NCBI GenBank assembly: GCA_002407645.1
Contig: DHNU01000001.1
Location: forward strand, 7,576 to 13,990
DNA length: 6,415 bases
Origin: Ruminococcaceae bacterium UBA5408
Lineage (GTDB): Bacteria; Bacillota; Clostridia; Oscillospirales; Acutalibacteraceae
Direction: 5' to 3'
The notes beneath the pieces are model-generated. The model ran no database searches and was not told the DNA's origin. It saw only the letters and a program-made list of their open reading frames with translations. Position numbers and translations under genes: made by a program. Positions 1 through 6,029 of the stretch are shown here, piece after piece (the stretch's first letter is position 1; every line of letters begins with the position of its first letter).

Positions 1-2
1 TT

Positions 3-719
3 GACTGGAAAGGTCAGCCTTGGGATGGTACAACATCAGATGTAAAGGGCGCTCATCCAAACAGCCGCTTTACTGCACCTGCTAAGAACTGCCCATGCGT
101 AAGCCCTGAATTTGACAAGGGAACAGGTGTTCCGATTTCCGCTATCATTTTCGGCGGCCGCCGCGCACAGACTACTCCTTTGGTTTATCAGTCACGTGAC
201 TGGAACAACGGTGTATTCGTAGGTTCAATTATGGCTTCCGAAACAACTGCAGCTGCAACCGGTAAGGTTGGCGTTGTACGCCGCGACCCAATGGCTATGC
301 TTCCGTTCTGCGGTTACCATATGGGCGACTACTTCAATCACTGGATTGAAATGGGCGAAAAATTAGGAGACAAAGCTCCTAAGATTTTTAACGTTAACTG
401 GTTCCGTCTTGATGACGAAGGTCATTTCATTTGGCCCGGATTCGGCGATAACCTCCGTGTACTTGAGTGGATTATTAAACGTTGTGAAAATAAAGTTGAC
501 GCTGTTGAAACACCAATCGGATATGTTCCGAATGCTGATGATATCAACCTTGAAGGCTTAGATTTCAGCATGGATACTCTTAAGAGCATTCTCAACGTTG
601 ACAAAGCTCAGTGGACTAAAGAAGCTGAGGGCATTGAAGAGTTCTACAAGAAGTTTGGGGACAAACTGCCGAAGGAACTCCGCAGCCAGCTTGACAACTT
701 AAAGAAAAACTTAAACTAA
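3..719 (+). CDS. pckG: Phosphoenolpyruvate carboxykinase (GTP), C-terminal part (5' end outside window)
   Basis: This enzyme interconverts oxaloacetate + GTP and phosphoenolpyruvate + GDP + CO2 in the cytosol. It works in gluconeogenesis, or in the carboxylating direction in some anaerobes. The frame is open from base 3 and gives 238 residues; the family is usually about 600, so roughly the last 40% is present. Visible family signatures are FGGRR in the nucleotide-site region (about nt 150-170), then RDPMAMLPFCGYHMGDY, then NVNWFRLDDEGHFIWPGFG at about nt 390-446. The Phe residues of NWF, GHF and PGF match the three aromatic residues that hold the guanine ring in the GTP family, which separates it from the unrelated ATP-type enzyme. 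The P-loop and reactive Cys lie upstream of the window. A frame beginning with TTG at 180 is internal to this gene, not a real start. Transcription ends at the hairpin just downstream. Identification is very secure; only the start is missing. Confidence 0.97.
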   Translation, partial: DWKGQPWDGTTSDVKGAHPNSRFTAPAKNCPCVSPEFDKGTGVPISAIIFGGRRAQTTPLVYQSRDWNNGVFVGSIMASETTAAATGKVGVVRRDPMAMLPFCGYHMGDYFNHWIEMGEKLGDKAPKIFNVNWFRLDDEGHFIWPGFGDNLRVLEWIIKRCENKVDAVETPIGYVPNADDINLEGLDFSMDTLKSILNVDKAQWTKEAEGIEEFYKKFGDKLPKELRSQLDNLKKNLN

Positions 720-731
720 TTGAAAACTTTC

Positions 732-764
732 GGGCGGCTTTTATAGCCGCCCTTTGTTTATTTT
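732..764 (+). terminator. Intrinsic terminator of pckG
   Basis: An 8-bp perfect GC-rich stem, GGGCGGCT (732-739) with AGCCGCCC (745-752), has a 5-nt loop. It is followed by the T-rich run TTTGTTTATTTT and begins 12 nt after the pckG stop codon. Confidence 0.93.
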
Positions 765-1001
765 GGTATTGTTTTTAATTAAAGGTATTATACTTTACTT
801 TACAGCACAGAATAAACCTTAGTAAAAAGGTAAGATTCCTTATGATAAAAGTGGAAATGAAGACAGTACGGAATACATTTTTTATGAAACTATATCAGCG
901 GATTCTTGCATAAAATTTCCAAATGCGCAACAAATTTGTTATTTTGTCTTAAAAGTATGAATAAAGTGTTTCGAATTCTAAAAATTTGTGTAAATATTAC
1001 A
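765..1001. other. Intergenic spacer between pckG terminator and permease promoter
   Basis: AT-rich, with no convincing gene. It holds a weak promoter-like pair, TTGGTA (763-768) and TATTAT (786-791) with 17-bp spacing, and a 23-codon frame at 842-913 (MIKVEMKTVRNTFFMKLYQR...) without a clear ribosome binding site. It also holds a perfect 12-bp palindrome, AACAAATTTGTT (929-940). None of these is strong enough to annotate as a gene or operator. Confidence 0.5.
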
Positions 1002-1030
1002 TTGCGATATTTGTGCAAAACTTCTATACT
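1002..1030 (+). promoter_or_regulatory. Promoter of the purine permease gene
   Basis: A -35 box TTGCGA (1002-1007) and a -10 box TATACT (1025-1030) are separated by exactly 17 bp. The predicted start at about 1037 would give a leader of about 62 nt to the ATG at 1099. This is a sequence-only call, supported by consensus match, spacing and position. Confidence 0.7.
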
Positions 1031-1049
1031 ATAAGTAATAATCAAGTTA

Positions 1050-1072
1050 CCCGACAAGCGCGCGTTGTCGGG
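1050..1072 (+). promoter_or_regulatory. Leader hairpin upstream of the purine permease (possible attenuator or stability element)
   Basis: An 8-bp perfect stem, CCCGACAA (1050-1057) with TTGTCGGG (1065-1072), closes a 7-nt loop GCGCGCG. It lies between the predicted transcription start and the AGGAGG at 1086-1091. A partly U-rich stretch (CAATTGTATTTTT) follows, so it could act as a leaky terminator. I see no purine riboswitch core (no three-helix junction with the conserved pyrimidine-rich and GTAAA-like segments). The function is inferred only. Confidence 0.5.
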
Positions 1073-1098
1073 CAATTGTATTTTTAGGAGGAAAAGAT

Positions 1099-2541
1099 AT
1101 GGTAGGCAGCACCGAAACAGCATATCACCCAAAGGGCGACTTCTTTAATTTAAAAGGAAACAACACAAATGTTCGCACAGAAGTAACCGCCGGATTGACA
1201 ACGTTTTTTGCAATGGCTTATATTATCATTGTAAATCCGACCATGCTTTCGCAAACAGGCATGAACTGGGGAGCAGTCTTCCTTGCTACAATCATAGCTT
1301 CGGTAATCGGAACTTTGATTATGGGTTTGTTCGCAAACGTTCCTTATGCACAGGCCCCGGGTATGGGACTTAATGCATTCTTTGTATTTACGGTATGTTT
1401 TGGCCTGCATTATAAATGGCAGGAAGCACTCGCAATGGTATTTATCTGCGGTATTGTAAACATTTTAATCACCGTAACAAAGGTAAGAAAATTAATAATT
1501 AAATCAATCCCGGAAAGCCTGCAGAATGCCATCGGAGGCGGTATCGGTATATTTATAGCTTATATCGGTGTTAAAAATGCAGGTCTTATTAATTTTACGG
1601 CTGACCCGGGTACTTACGTCATGCTCGACAGCAAGACTGTTGTTGCAAACAGCGCCGCTGTTCCGGCTATTGTAAAACTTAATTCACCGGTAGTGGCACT
1701 TGCTTTAATCGGGTTGTTTTTAACTGTAATTCTTCTTGTCCTTAAAGTTAAAGGCGCTATTTTAATCAGCATTGTGGCTACCACTCTTATTGGTATTCCT
1801 CTTGGAATTACATCTATGGCGGAAACAATGAGCTTTACTGAAGCGTGTTCACAGCTTCCGCAAACTTTTGGTGCGGCTTTCGGAAATCCGGGTTTACAGT
1901 CGCTTTTCTCGGACCCTGCAAAAATTCCTCAAGTTATTATGACGATTTTTGCATTCAGTCTTTCAGATACGTTTGATACTATCGGAACATTTATCGGTAC
2001 AGGACGTAAAACCGGTATTTTCAGCGAAGAAGACCAAGCTTCACTTGAAACAAGCACAGGTTTTAAATCAAAAATGGACAAGGCTCTTTTTGCTGACGCA
2101 ACTGCAACATCAATCGGAGCTATTTTCGGTACGTCCAATACAACAACTTATGTTGAAAGTGCGGCGGGTATCGGCGCAGGCGGACGTACAGGTTTAACAA
2201 GTGTTGTTGTTGCAATAATGTTCATCATCAGTGCATTTTTCGCACCTGTAATAAGTGCTGTTCCGTCGGCGGCAACAGCTCCTGCTTTAATAGCGGTTGG
2301 TATTATGATGCTCAGCTCCTTTAAAGAAATTAATTGGGAAAACCTCGAAGATGCTATTCCGGCGTTCTTCGCCAGTGTATTCATGGCATTTTGCTACAGC
2401 ATTTCTTACGGTATTGCCGCAGGTTTCATTTTCTATTGCATTATCAAAGTATGCCGCGGCAAAGCAAAAGAAATTCATCCGATTTTCTGGGTTGCAACTG
2501 CTTTGTTTGTTCTGAACTTTGTCGTTCTTGCAGTTCTTTAA
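1099..2541 (+). CDS. pbuG: Hypoxanthine/guanine permease, NCS2 family, AzgA/PbuG type
   Basis: An inner-membrane purine base importer, likely for hypoxanthine/guanine (possibly adenine), feeding purine salvage. At 480 residues it is slightly longer than the usual 430-470. Family signatures in order are VTAGLTTFFAMAYIIIVNP (residues 29-47), the substrate-region motif APGMGLNAFFVFTVCFGL (86-103), the acidic transmembrane motif FSLSDTFDTIGT (286-297), and GTSNTTTYVESAAGIGAGGR (344-363). Many hydrophobic segments span the whole chain, consistent with a 14-helix fold. The ATG at 1099 is well supported by AGGAGG (1086-1091) seven bases upstream. The gene is monocistronic, with its own promoter and hairpin leader and a terminator 21 bp after the stop. 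The AzgA/PbuG class is secure; the exact base preference (guanine/hypoxanthine versus adenine) cannot be read from sequence alone. Confidence 0.93.
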   Translation: MVGSTETAYHPKGDFFNLKGNNTNVRTEVTAGLTTFFAMAYIIIVNPTMLSQTGMNWGAVFLATIIASVIGTLIMGLFANVPYAQAPGMGLNAFFVFTVCFGLHYKWQEALAMVFICGIVNILITVTKVRKLIIKSIPESLQNAIGGGIGIFIAYIGVKNAGLINFTADPGTYVMLDSKTVVANSAAVPAIVKLNSPVVALALIGLFLTVILLVLKVKGAILISIVATTLIGIPLGITSMAETMSFTEACSQLPQTFGAAFGNPGLQSLFSDPAKIPQVIMTIFAFSLSDTFDTIGTFIGTGRKTGIFSEEDQASLETSTGFKSKMDKALFADATATSIGAIFGTSNTTTYVESAAGIGAGGRTGLTSVVVAIMFIISAFFAPVISAVPSAATAPALIAVGIMMLSSFKEINWENLEDAIPAFFASVFMAFCYSISYGIAAGFIFYCIIKVCRGKAKEIHPIFWVATALFVLNFVVLAVL

Positions 2542-2561
2542 TTGAGTTCATCCTTTTTATT

Positions 2562-2597
2562 AAAAAACGGCTCCGTTTTTGTATGGAGTCGTTTTTT
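2562..2597 (+). terminator. Intrinsic terminator of the purine permease gene
   Basis: The stem AAAAAACGGCTCC (2562-2574) pairs with GGAGTCGTTTTTT (2585-2597), with one G-U pair and a 10-nt loop. The right arm ends in six T residues. It lies 21 bp past the stop codon. Confidence 0.9.
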
Positions 2598-2631
2598 GTT
2601 GTATTATTAGTGGTTGTTTAACAATTGCTCA

Positions 2632-2660
2632 GATAAATTAATATTTGATACCTACCCCTG
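2632..2660 (+). repeat. Direct repeat, copy A
   Basis: These 29 bases match 3746-3774 at 28 of 29 positions (G versus A at the 16th base). Both end in ACCTACCCCTG. This copy sits just past the permease terminator; the other sits just past the SDR stop. Together they bracket the rsmE remnant and the SDR gene. Family and function are unknown. Confidence 0.85.
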
Positions 2661-2765
2661 CCCAATATTTAATATAGAACTTTATTAATGACTGCGTGGG
2701 GTTTATGAAGATACTTTATAAATGAATTTGCTATGGATGCAAGTATTTAATCTTTGGTATTACTA

Positions 2766-2774
2766 TGCTATAAT
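2766..2774 (+). promoter_or_regulatory. Extended -10 promoter upstream of the rsmE remnant/SDR
   Basis: TGC followed by a perfect TATAAT (2769-2774) forms an extended -10. The -35 region at 17-bp spacing is poor (TTTAAT, 2746-2751), which an extended -10 tolerates. A start near 2781 lies about 22 nt before the ATG of the rsmE remnant. This promoter probably served rsmE originally and may now drive the SDR gene. Confidence 0.55.
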
Positions 2775-2802
2775 TTAGGAACATTATTATTGCGGTAGAA
2801 TT

Positions 2803-2994
2803 ATGCCAAGGCTTTTTGTTCATTATATTCGGTAATAGATTGCAGAAATTAACGGAGAGAATGTAAAAATATCATATATTTGCTCCGTATGCATAAAGGT
2901 GAAAGTTTTATTCTCTGTGACAGTATAGGTGCGAATTATACCTGTGTCATAGAAAGTATAGCAAGAAACAATGTAAAGGTAAGGAGCATTACAA
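2803..2994 (+). pseudogene. rsmE: Decayed 5' fragment of rsmE (16S rRNA m3U1498 methyltransferase)
   Basis: An intact RsmE (about 245 residues) methylates U1498 of 16S rRNA. Here only its N-terminal RNA-binding domain, about 65 residues, can be recognised, and it is broken. Translation from the ATG at 2803 gives MPRLFVHYIR and then the stops TAA and TAG (2833-2838). The same frame resumes with IAEINGENVK. Near 2878 the match shifts to another frame, which reads LLRMHKGESFILCDSIGANY and then TCVIESIARNNVKVRS. This fits the usual RsmE order: MpR-F, then a 'GE-vHHI' segment, then 'lRm--Gd' and 'cdg-g--y-c-i'. The fragment runs into the SDR start, and the SDR ribosome binding site lies inside it. 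The remaining ~180 residues, including the SPOUT knot, are absent. The last frame stays open to a stop at 3009-3011, overlapping the SDR by 16 bases. The assignment rests on motif memory, not a search. Confidence 0.8.
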
Positions 2995-2995
2995 T

Positions 2996-3718
2996 ATGCG
3001 AACAGCTTTAATAACGGGTTCGTCACGGGGCATTGGAAAAGCAATTGCAAAACAGCTTGCAAAAGACGGATTTAATGTCATTGTAAATTATACAAAGTCG
3101 AAAGACCAAGCTGAAAAATTAGTATTGGAATTAAATAGCGCTTATAATGTCGACTGTACCTCCGTTTGTGCGGATGTTTCAGAAAGAGAGCAGGTGGAAA
3201 AAATGTTCTCTGAAGCAGGTAAAGTAGATATCCTTGTCAACAACGCTGGGATAGCACAGCAGAAACTGTTTACCGATATTACAGAAAACGATTGGGACAG
3301 AATGTTTGCGGTTGATGTTAAAGGGGTATTTAACTGCTGTCAGTGTGCTTTGCCGTATATGATACATCAGAAAAGCGGTAAAATTATAAATATATCATCA
3401 ATGTGGGGACAGGTCGGCGGTTCATGCGAAGTTCACTATTCTGCAGCTAAAGCGGCGGTTATAGGATTTACAAAAGCACTTGCTAAAGAAGTCGGATCGT
3501 CGGGAATACAGGTAAACTGTATAGCACCGGGTGTAATCAATACAGAAATGAATTCAAATTTAGACGAAAATACTATGGAGGAACTTAAAGAGGAAACGCC
3601 GCTCGGCGTAATCGGTATGCCAAAGGATATCGCAAATGCAGTTAGCTTTTTAGCAAGCGATAAAGCTGATTTTATTACCGGTCAGATTTTGGGCGTAAAC
3701 GGCGGAATGATAATATAG
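2996..3718 (+). CDS. SDR-family NAD(P)H-dependent reductase, FabG-like; candidate EF-P 5-aminopentanone reductase (YmfI-like)
   Basis: A classical short-chain dehydrogenase/reductase of 240 residues, the normal length. The Rossmann signature is TGSSRGIG (residues 7-14), then NNAG (82-85). Catalytic Ser135, Tyr148 and Lys152 lie in SSMWG and HYSAAKA, followed by the PG of VNCIAPGVI (173-181) and the C-terminal TGQILGVNGG. The stretch AGIAQQKLFTDIT (84-96), with SMWG and SCEVHYSAAKAAVIGFTKAL, resembles the clostridial/bacillar group annotated as EF-P 5-aminopentanone reductase. That enzyme reduces 5-aminopentanone to 5-aminopentanol on elongation factor P. The alternative is 3-oxoacyl-ACP reductase (FabG), but no fatty-acid synthesis genes are nearby. 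Oddity: the Asn usually found in the helix-4 motif (N-x-x-G-x-F) is Asp107 here (AVDVKGVF). The start is supported by AAGGAG (2981-2986), nine bases upstream. The family is certain, the subgroup probable. Confidence 0.9.
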   Translation: MRTALITGSSRGIGKAIAKQLAKDGFNVIVNYTKSKDQAEKLVLELNSAYNVDCTSVCADVSEREQVEKMFSEAGKVDILVNNAGIAQQKLFTDITENDWDRMFAVDVKGVFNCCQCALPYMIHQKSGKIINISSMWGQVGGSCEVHYSAAKAAVIGFTKALAKEVGSSGIQVNCIAPGVINTEMNSNLDENTMEELKEETPLGVIGMPKDIANAVSFLASDKADFITGQILGVNGGMII

Positions 3719-3745
3719 TAAAATAGGTTCTTTAATAATTATTTG

Positions 3746-3774
3746 GATAAATTAATATTTAATACCTACCCCTG
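3746..3774 (+). repeat. Direct repeat, copy B
   Basis: The partner of the 29-bp repeat at 2632-2660, with one mismatch, starting 28 bp after the SDR stop codon. It leads directly into the self-complementary block described next and may be the left end of that block. Confidence 0.85.
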
Positions 3775-3935
3775 ACCCTCCTATTTTTATTTCTAAGCGA
3801 AAACAGGCGTCTTCCATTAAATGGGAGACGATTTAGCAGTGAGGGGTGCAGACTCTCATGCCTCGTTGCCCCTTCCGCACAAGATTTGTTTGCGATTTTT
3901 AGTTTGCATATTGTGTGGGGGGCAGGAAGTGAGAA
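3772..3935. other. Strongly self-complementary non-coding block (possible small RNA or miniature mobile element)
   Basis: There is no usable reading frame. Three nested or adjacent pairings can be drawn. CTGACCCTC (3772-3780) pairs with GAGGGGTGCAG (3841-3851) with single-base bulges, and encloses a hairpin, CGTCTTCCAT (3808-3817) with ATGGGAGACG (3821-3830) around a TAA triloop. A second large hairpin joins 3867-3882 to 3911-3924 (TGCCCC..CCGCACAA with TTGTGTGGGGGGCA, one TT bulge, one G-U). TCTCA (3854-3858) and TGAGA (3930-3934) extend it outward. The 3808-3830 hairpin could also be a weak SDR terminator, though no T-run follows. Whether it acts as RNA or DNA is open. Confidence 0.45.
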
Positions 3936-3991
3936 TCCTAATATTTAATGCAGAACCATAAAAATATAATAAAAAATACAATATCGGAAAA

Positions 3992-4031
3992 TAAAAAATG
4001 AGCCGCTTCCTTTTTAGAAAAGCGGCTCATT
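3992..4031 (-). terminator. Intrinsic terminator of glyS
   Basis: A 12-bp perfect stem, 3997-4008 with 4020-4031 (AATGAGCCGCTT / AAGCGGCTCATT), has an 11-nt loop. Read on the minus strand it is followed by T residues (the AAAAAA at 3993-3998 on plus), 17 bp past the glyS stop. On the plus strand the trailing sequence is only TTTACTG, so termination toward the SDR side is the stronger reading. Confidence 0.93.
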
Positions 4032-4048
4032 TACTGTATAAGATTTAA

Positions 4049-5422
4049 TTAAAATTCAATTTTTTCTTCGATATAATCTTTTAATTTATCAATAGCAATG
4101 CGTTCCTGCTTCATTGTGTCGCGGTCACGAATGGTTACACAGCCGTCTTCAACACTGTCAAAGTCATAGGTGATACAGAACGGGGTTCCGATTTCGTCCT
4201 GACGGCGGTAGCGTTTACCGATTGAGCCTGAGTCATCATATGAAACCATAAAGTGTTTTGCAAGCGCAGAGTAAATTTCTTTTGCTTTGTCGCCGAGCTT
4301 TTTGGAAAGAGGAAGGATAGCTGCCTTGTACGGTGCAAGTGCAGGGTGAAGATGGAGAACAACCCTGGTGTCCTTTTCATCGAGCTTTTCCTCATCATAT
4401 GCATCGCAGAGGAATGCAAGCGCAATACGGTCTGCACCAAGTGAAGGTTCAACAACATAAGGAATGTAACGCTCGTTTGTTTCGGGGTCGAAATATTCAA
4501 GGCTTTTGCCAGAATGATTTTGATGCTGTGACAAGTCATAGTTTGTTCTGTCTGCGATACCCCAAAGTTCGCCCCAGCCGAACGGGAATAGGAACTCAAT
4601 ATCCGTTGTTGCTTTGGAATAGAAAGAAAGCTCCTCTTTTTCGTGGTCGCGCAGACGAATATTTTCTTCTGTAAGGCCTAAATTCAAGAGCCATTTCTTG
4701 CAGAAATCTTTCCAGTAATAGAACCAGTCGAGGTCTGTATCCGGTTTACAGAAGAATTCAAGCTCCATTTGCTCAAATTCACGTGTGCGGAAAGTAAAGT
4801 TACCCGGGGTAATCTCGTTTCGGAAGCTCTTGCCGACTTGCGCAACGCCGAAAGGAAGTTTGCGGCGAGTTGTACGCTGAATATTTGCAAAGTTTACGAA
4901 AATACCCTGTGCTGTTTCAGGGCGGAGGTAAATTTCGTTTTTAGCGTCTTCGGTTACTCCCTGGAATGTTTTAAACATAAGGTTAAATTTACGGATATCT
5001 GTAAAGTTTGTTGAACCGCATGCAGGACATTTTACATTATGCTCTTTAATGTAATCCATCATCTGCTCAAAAGTCATGCCGTTTGCGTCGCCGCCGTCTT
5101 CTTCAATAAGCTTATCTGCGCGGTGGCGTGTTTTGCAGTCGCGGCAGTCCATAAGCGGGTCGGAAAATCCGCCTACATGGCCGGAAGCAACCCAAACTTG
5201 CGGATTCATGAGAATTGCTGAGTCAAGACCGACGTTGTACGGACTTTCTTGAACGAATTTTTTCATCCAAGCACGTTTTACGTTGTTTTTGAACTCAACG
5301 CCGAGCGGACCGTAATCCCAAGTGTTTGAAAGACCGCCGTAAATCTCACTGCCGGAATAGACAAAGCCTCGGTTTTTGCAAAGGGAAACGATTTTTTCCA
5401 TGGTTTTTTCATTTGCTAACAT
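4049..5422 (-). CDS. glyS: Glycine--tRNA ligase (alpha2 homodimer type, class II)
   Basis: Charges tRNA-Gly with glycine using ATP in the cytosol, and is essential for translation. Its 457 residues match the usual 450-465 of the single-chain bacterial/archaeal-eukaryal type, as opposed to the GlyQ/GlyS alpha-beta type. Landmarks in order are [20 protein letters not shown] (residues 21-40) and two Cys pairs (C93/C96 in CRDC and C132/C135 in CPAC) that look like a zinc site in the insertion. Then come [13 protein letters not shown] (166-178) and class II motif 2, KSFRNEITP with [14 protein letters not shown] (198-224). Motif 3, [15 protein letters not shown], is at 324-338. An anticodon-binding domain follows from about 355 ([19 protein letters not shown]) to the end. 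The ATG is preceded by GGAGG (plus 5433-5437) at 10-nt spacing. It is the second gene after the gtrA-like gene, 42 bp apart and probably cotranscribed. No T-box leader is visible. Confidence 0.97.
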   Translation of the reverse strand: MLANEKTMEKIVSLCKNRGFVYSGSEIYGGLSNTWDYGPLGVEFKNNVKRAWMKKFVQESPYNVGLDSAILMNPQVWVASGHVGGFSDPLMDCRDCKTRHRADKLIEEDGGDANGMTFEQMMDYIKEHNVKCPACGSTNFTDIRKFNLMFKTFQGVTEDAKNEIYLRPETAQGIFVNFANIQRTTRRKLPFGVAQVGKSFRNEITPGNFTFRTREFEQMELEFFCKPDTDLDWFYYWKDFCKKWLLNLGLTEENIRLRDHEKEELSFYSKATTDIEFLFPFGWGELWGIADRTNYDLSQHQNHSGKSLEYFDPETNERYIPYVVEPSLGADRIALAFLCDAYDEEKLDEKDTRVVLHLHPALAPYKAAILPLSKKLGDKAKEIYSALAKHFMVSYDDSGSIGKRYRRQDEIGTPFCITYDFDSVEDGCVTIRDRDTMKQERIAIDKLKDYIEEKIEF

Positions 5423-5444
5423 TGTTCTACATCCTCCATAATTA

Positions 5445-5463
5445 GGGGTGCTGGCTGCGCCCC
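5445..5463 (-). promoter_or_regulatory. Hairpin in the gtrA-glyS intergenic space
   Basis: GGGG (5445-5448) and GC (5450-5451) pair with GC (5457-5458) and CCCC (5460-5463) around a 5-nt loop, with one internal mismatch position. It lies between the gtrA-like stop codon and the glyS ribosome binding site (plus 5433-5437). No T-run follows on the minus strand, so it is not a standard terminator. It may set mRNA processing or differential expression, but the role is speculative. Confidence 0.35.
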
Positions 5464-5464
5464 G

Positions 5465-5893
5465 TTATTTTTTAAATATAACTAATTTACTTAAAATATA
5501 ATTTATTACGACAACAATAACATTCATAATTATCTTTGAAACCCAGTCGTTCCAGTAAAGCACATTGATCAAAAGGTACATTCCCAAAGTATCAACTACA
5601 AGGGAAAAGAGCCTTGCTTCAACGAAAGTGGTTAGTTCGCGCATAAAAAGCTTTTTTTCAAAACTTTTACTTTTAAAGACGAACAGCTTGTTCGTTATGA
5701 ATGCAAATGCTACCGAAAGAATCCATGCGATAGTATTAACAACAATTACGTCCCAATAAGCATTAAATCGGATTACAGGGCGCAACAGTCCAAAACTTAC
5801 TATATTAACTGCGGTCGTAAGTACACCGAATATAATATAGGAAACCATTTCGGGGCTTGTCATAAAATTCCAAAGCTTTTTTATCTTTTCCAA
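5465..5893 (-). CDS. GtrA-family membrane protein
   Basis: A small integral membrane protein of the GtrA family. Characterised members are proposed to flip lipid-linked sugars or take part in cell-surface polysaccharide or teichoic-acid decoration; the substrate here is unknown. At 142 residues it has the usual length (120-150), with four predicted membrane segments at about residues 17-38, 47-70, 85-112 and 116-136. Family marks are SYIIFGVLTTAVNIVSFGLL in the first segment, FITNKLFVFKSK after the second and NYILSKLVIFKK at the C-terminus. The start is TTG (plus 5891-5893); an in-frame TAA lies only a few codons upstream and no ATG is available until residue 11, which would cut close to the first helix and has no better ribosome binding site. 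The site upstream of TTG is poor (GGCGGTG). It probably forms an operon with glyS; I see no known functional link between the two. Confidence 0.88.
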   Translation of the reverse strand: MEKIKKLWNFMTSPEMVSYIIFGVLTTAVNIVSFGLLRPVIRFNAYWDVIVVNTIAWILSVAFAFITNKLFVFKSKSFEKKLFMRELTTFVEARLFSLVVDTLGMYLLINVLYWNDWVSKIIMNVIVVVINYILSKLVIFKK

Positions 5894-5926
5894 ATTTATG
5901 CACCGCCGTTATTTTAACATTCTTAT

Positions 5927-5955
5927 AGTTTACCATTTGGCGGCGCGGCTTTCAA
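5927..5955 (-). promoter_or_regulatory. Candidate promoter for gtrA-glyS
   Basis: On the minus strand, TTGAAA (plus 5950-5955) and TAAACT (plus 5927-5932) are separated by 17 bp and point into the gtrA-like gene. The predicted start is about 25-30 nt upstream of the TTG codon. The -35 is good (5/6) and the -10 fair (4/6). Confidence 0.45.
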
Positions 5956-6029
5956 GGATTTTAAGAGAGTTTATCGTGAATTACCGTTAAACCGCTTTCA
6001 GAAGTGTTTATGAAAAGGCAGGAAATCAA

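Noticed and set aside
842..913. A 23-codon frame (MIKVEMKTVRNTFFMKLYQR...) in the pckG-permease spacer
   Set aside because: There is no convincing ribosome binding site, the composition is near random, and it resembles no family I recognise.
765..1098. Purine riboswitch upstream of the permease
   Set aside because: Searched by eye for the three-way junction core and conserved loop segments. Only a single hairpin is present, and the leader after the promoter is too short.
1150..2621. Several open frames on both strands within and just past the permease gene
   Set aside because: They overlap a clear conserved transporter gene, lack ribosome binding sites and show no recognisable domains.
2850..2950. 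Alternative pairings in the SDR leader that look riboswitch-like (ACGGAG 2852-2857 with CTCCGT 2883-2888, against AGAGAAT 2856-2862 with ATTCTCT 2910-2916; also TGACA 2918-2922 with TGTCA 2945-2949)
   Set aside because: The same bases encode recognisable RsmE sequence, so the short complementarities are more simply explained by a decayed coding region. Stems are only 5-7 bp.
4135..5221. Overlapping frames on both strands within glyS
   Set aside because: Out-of-frame shadows of a fully conserved aminoacyl-tRNA synthetase.
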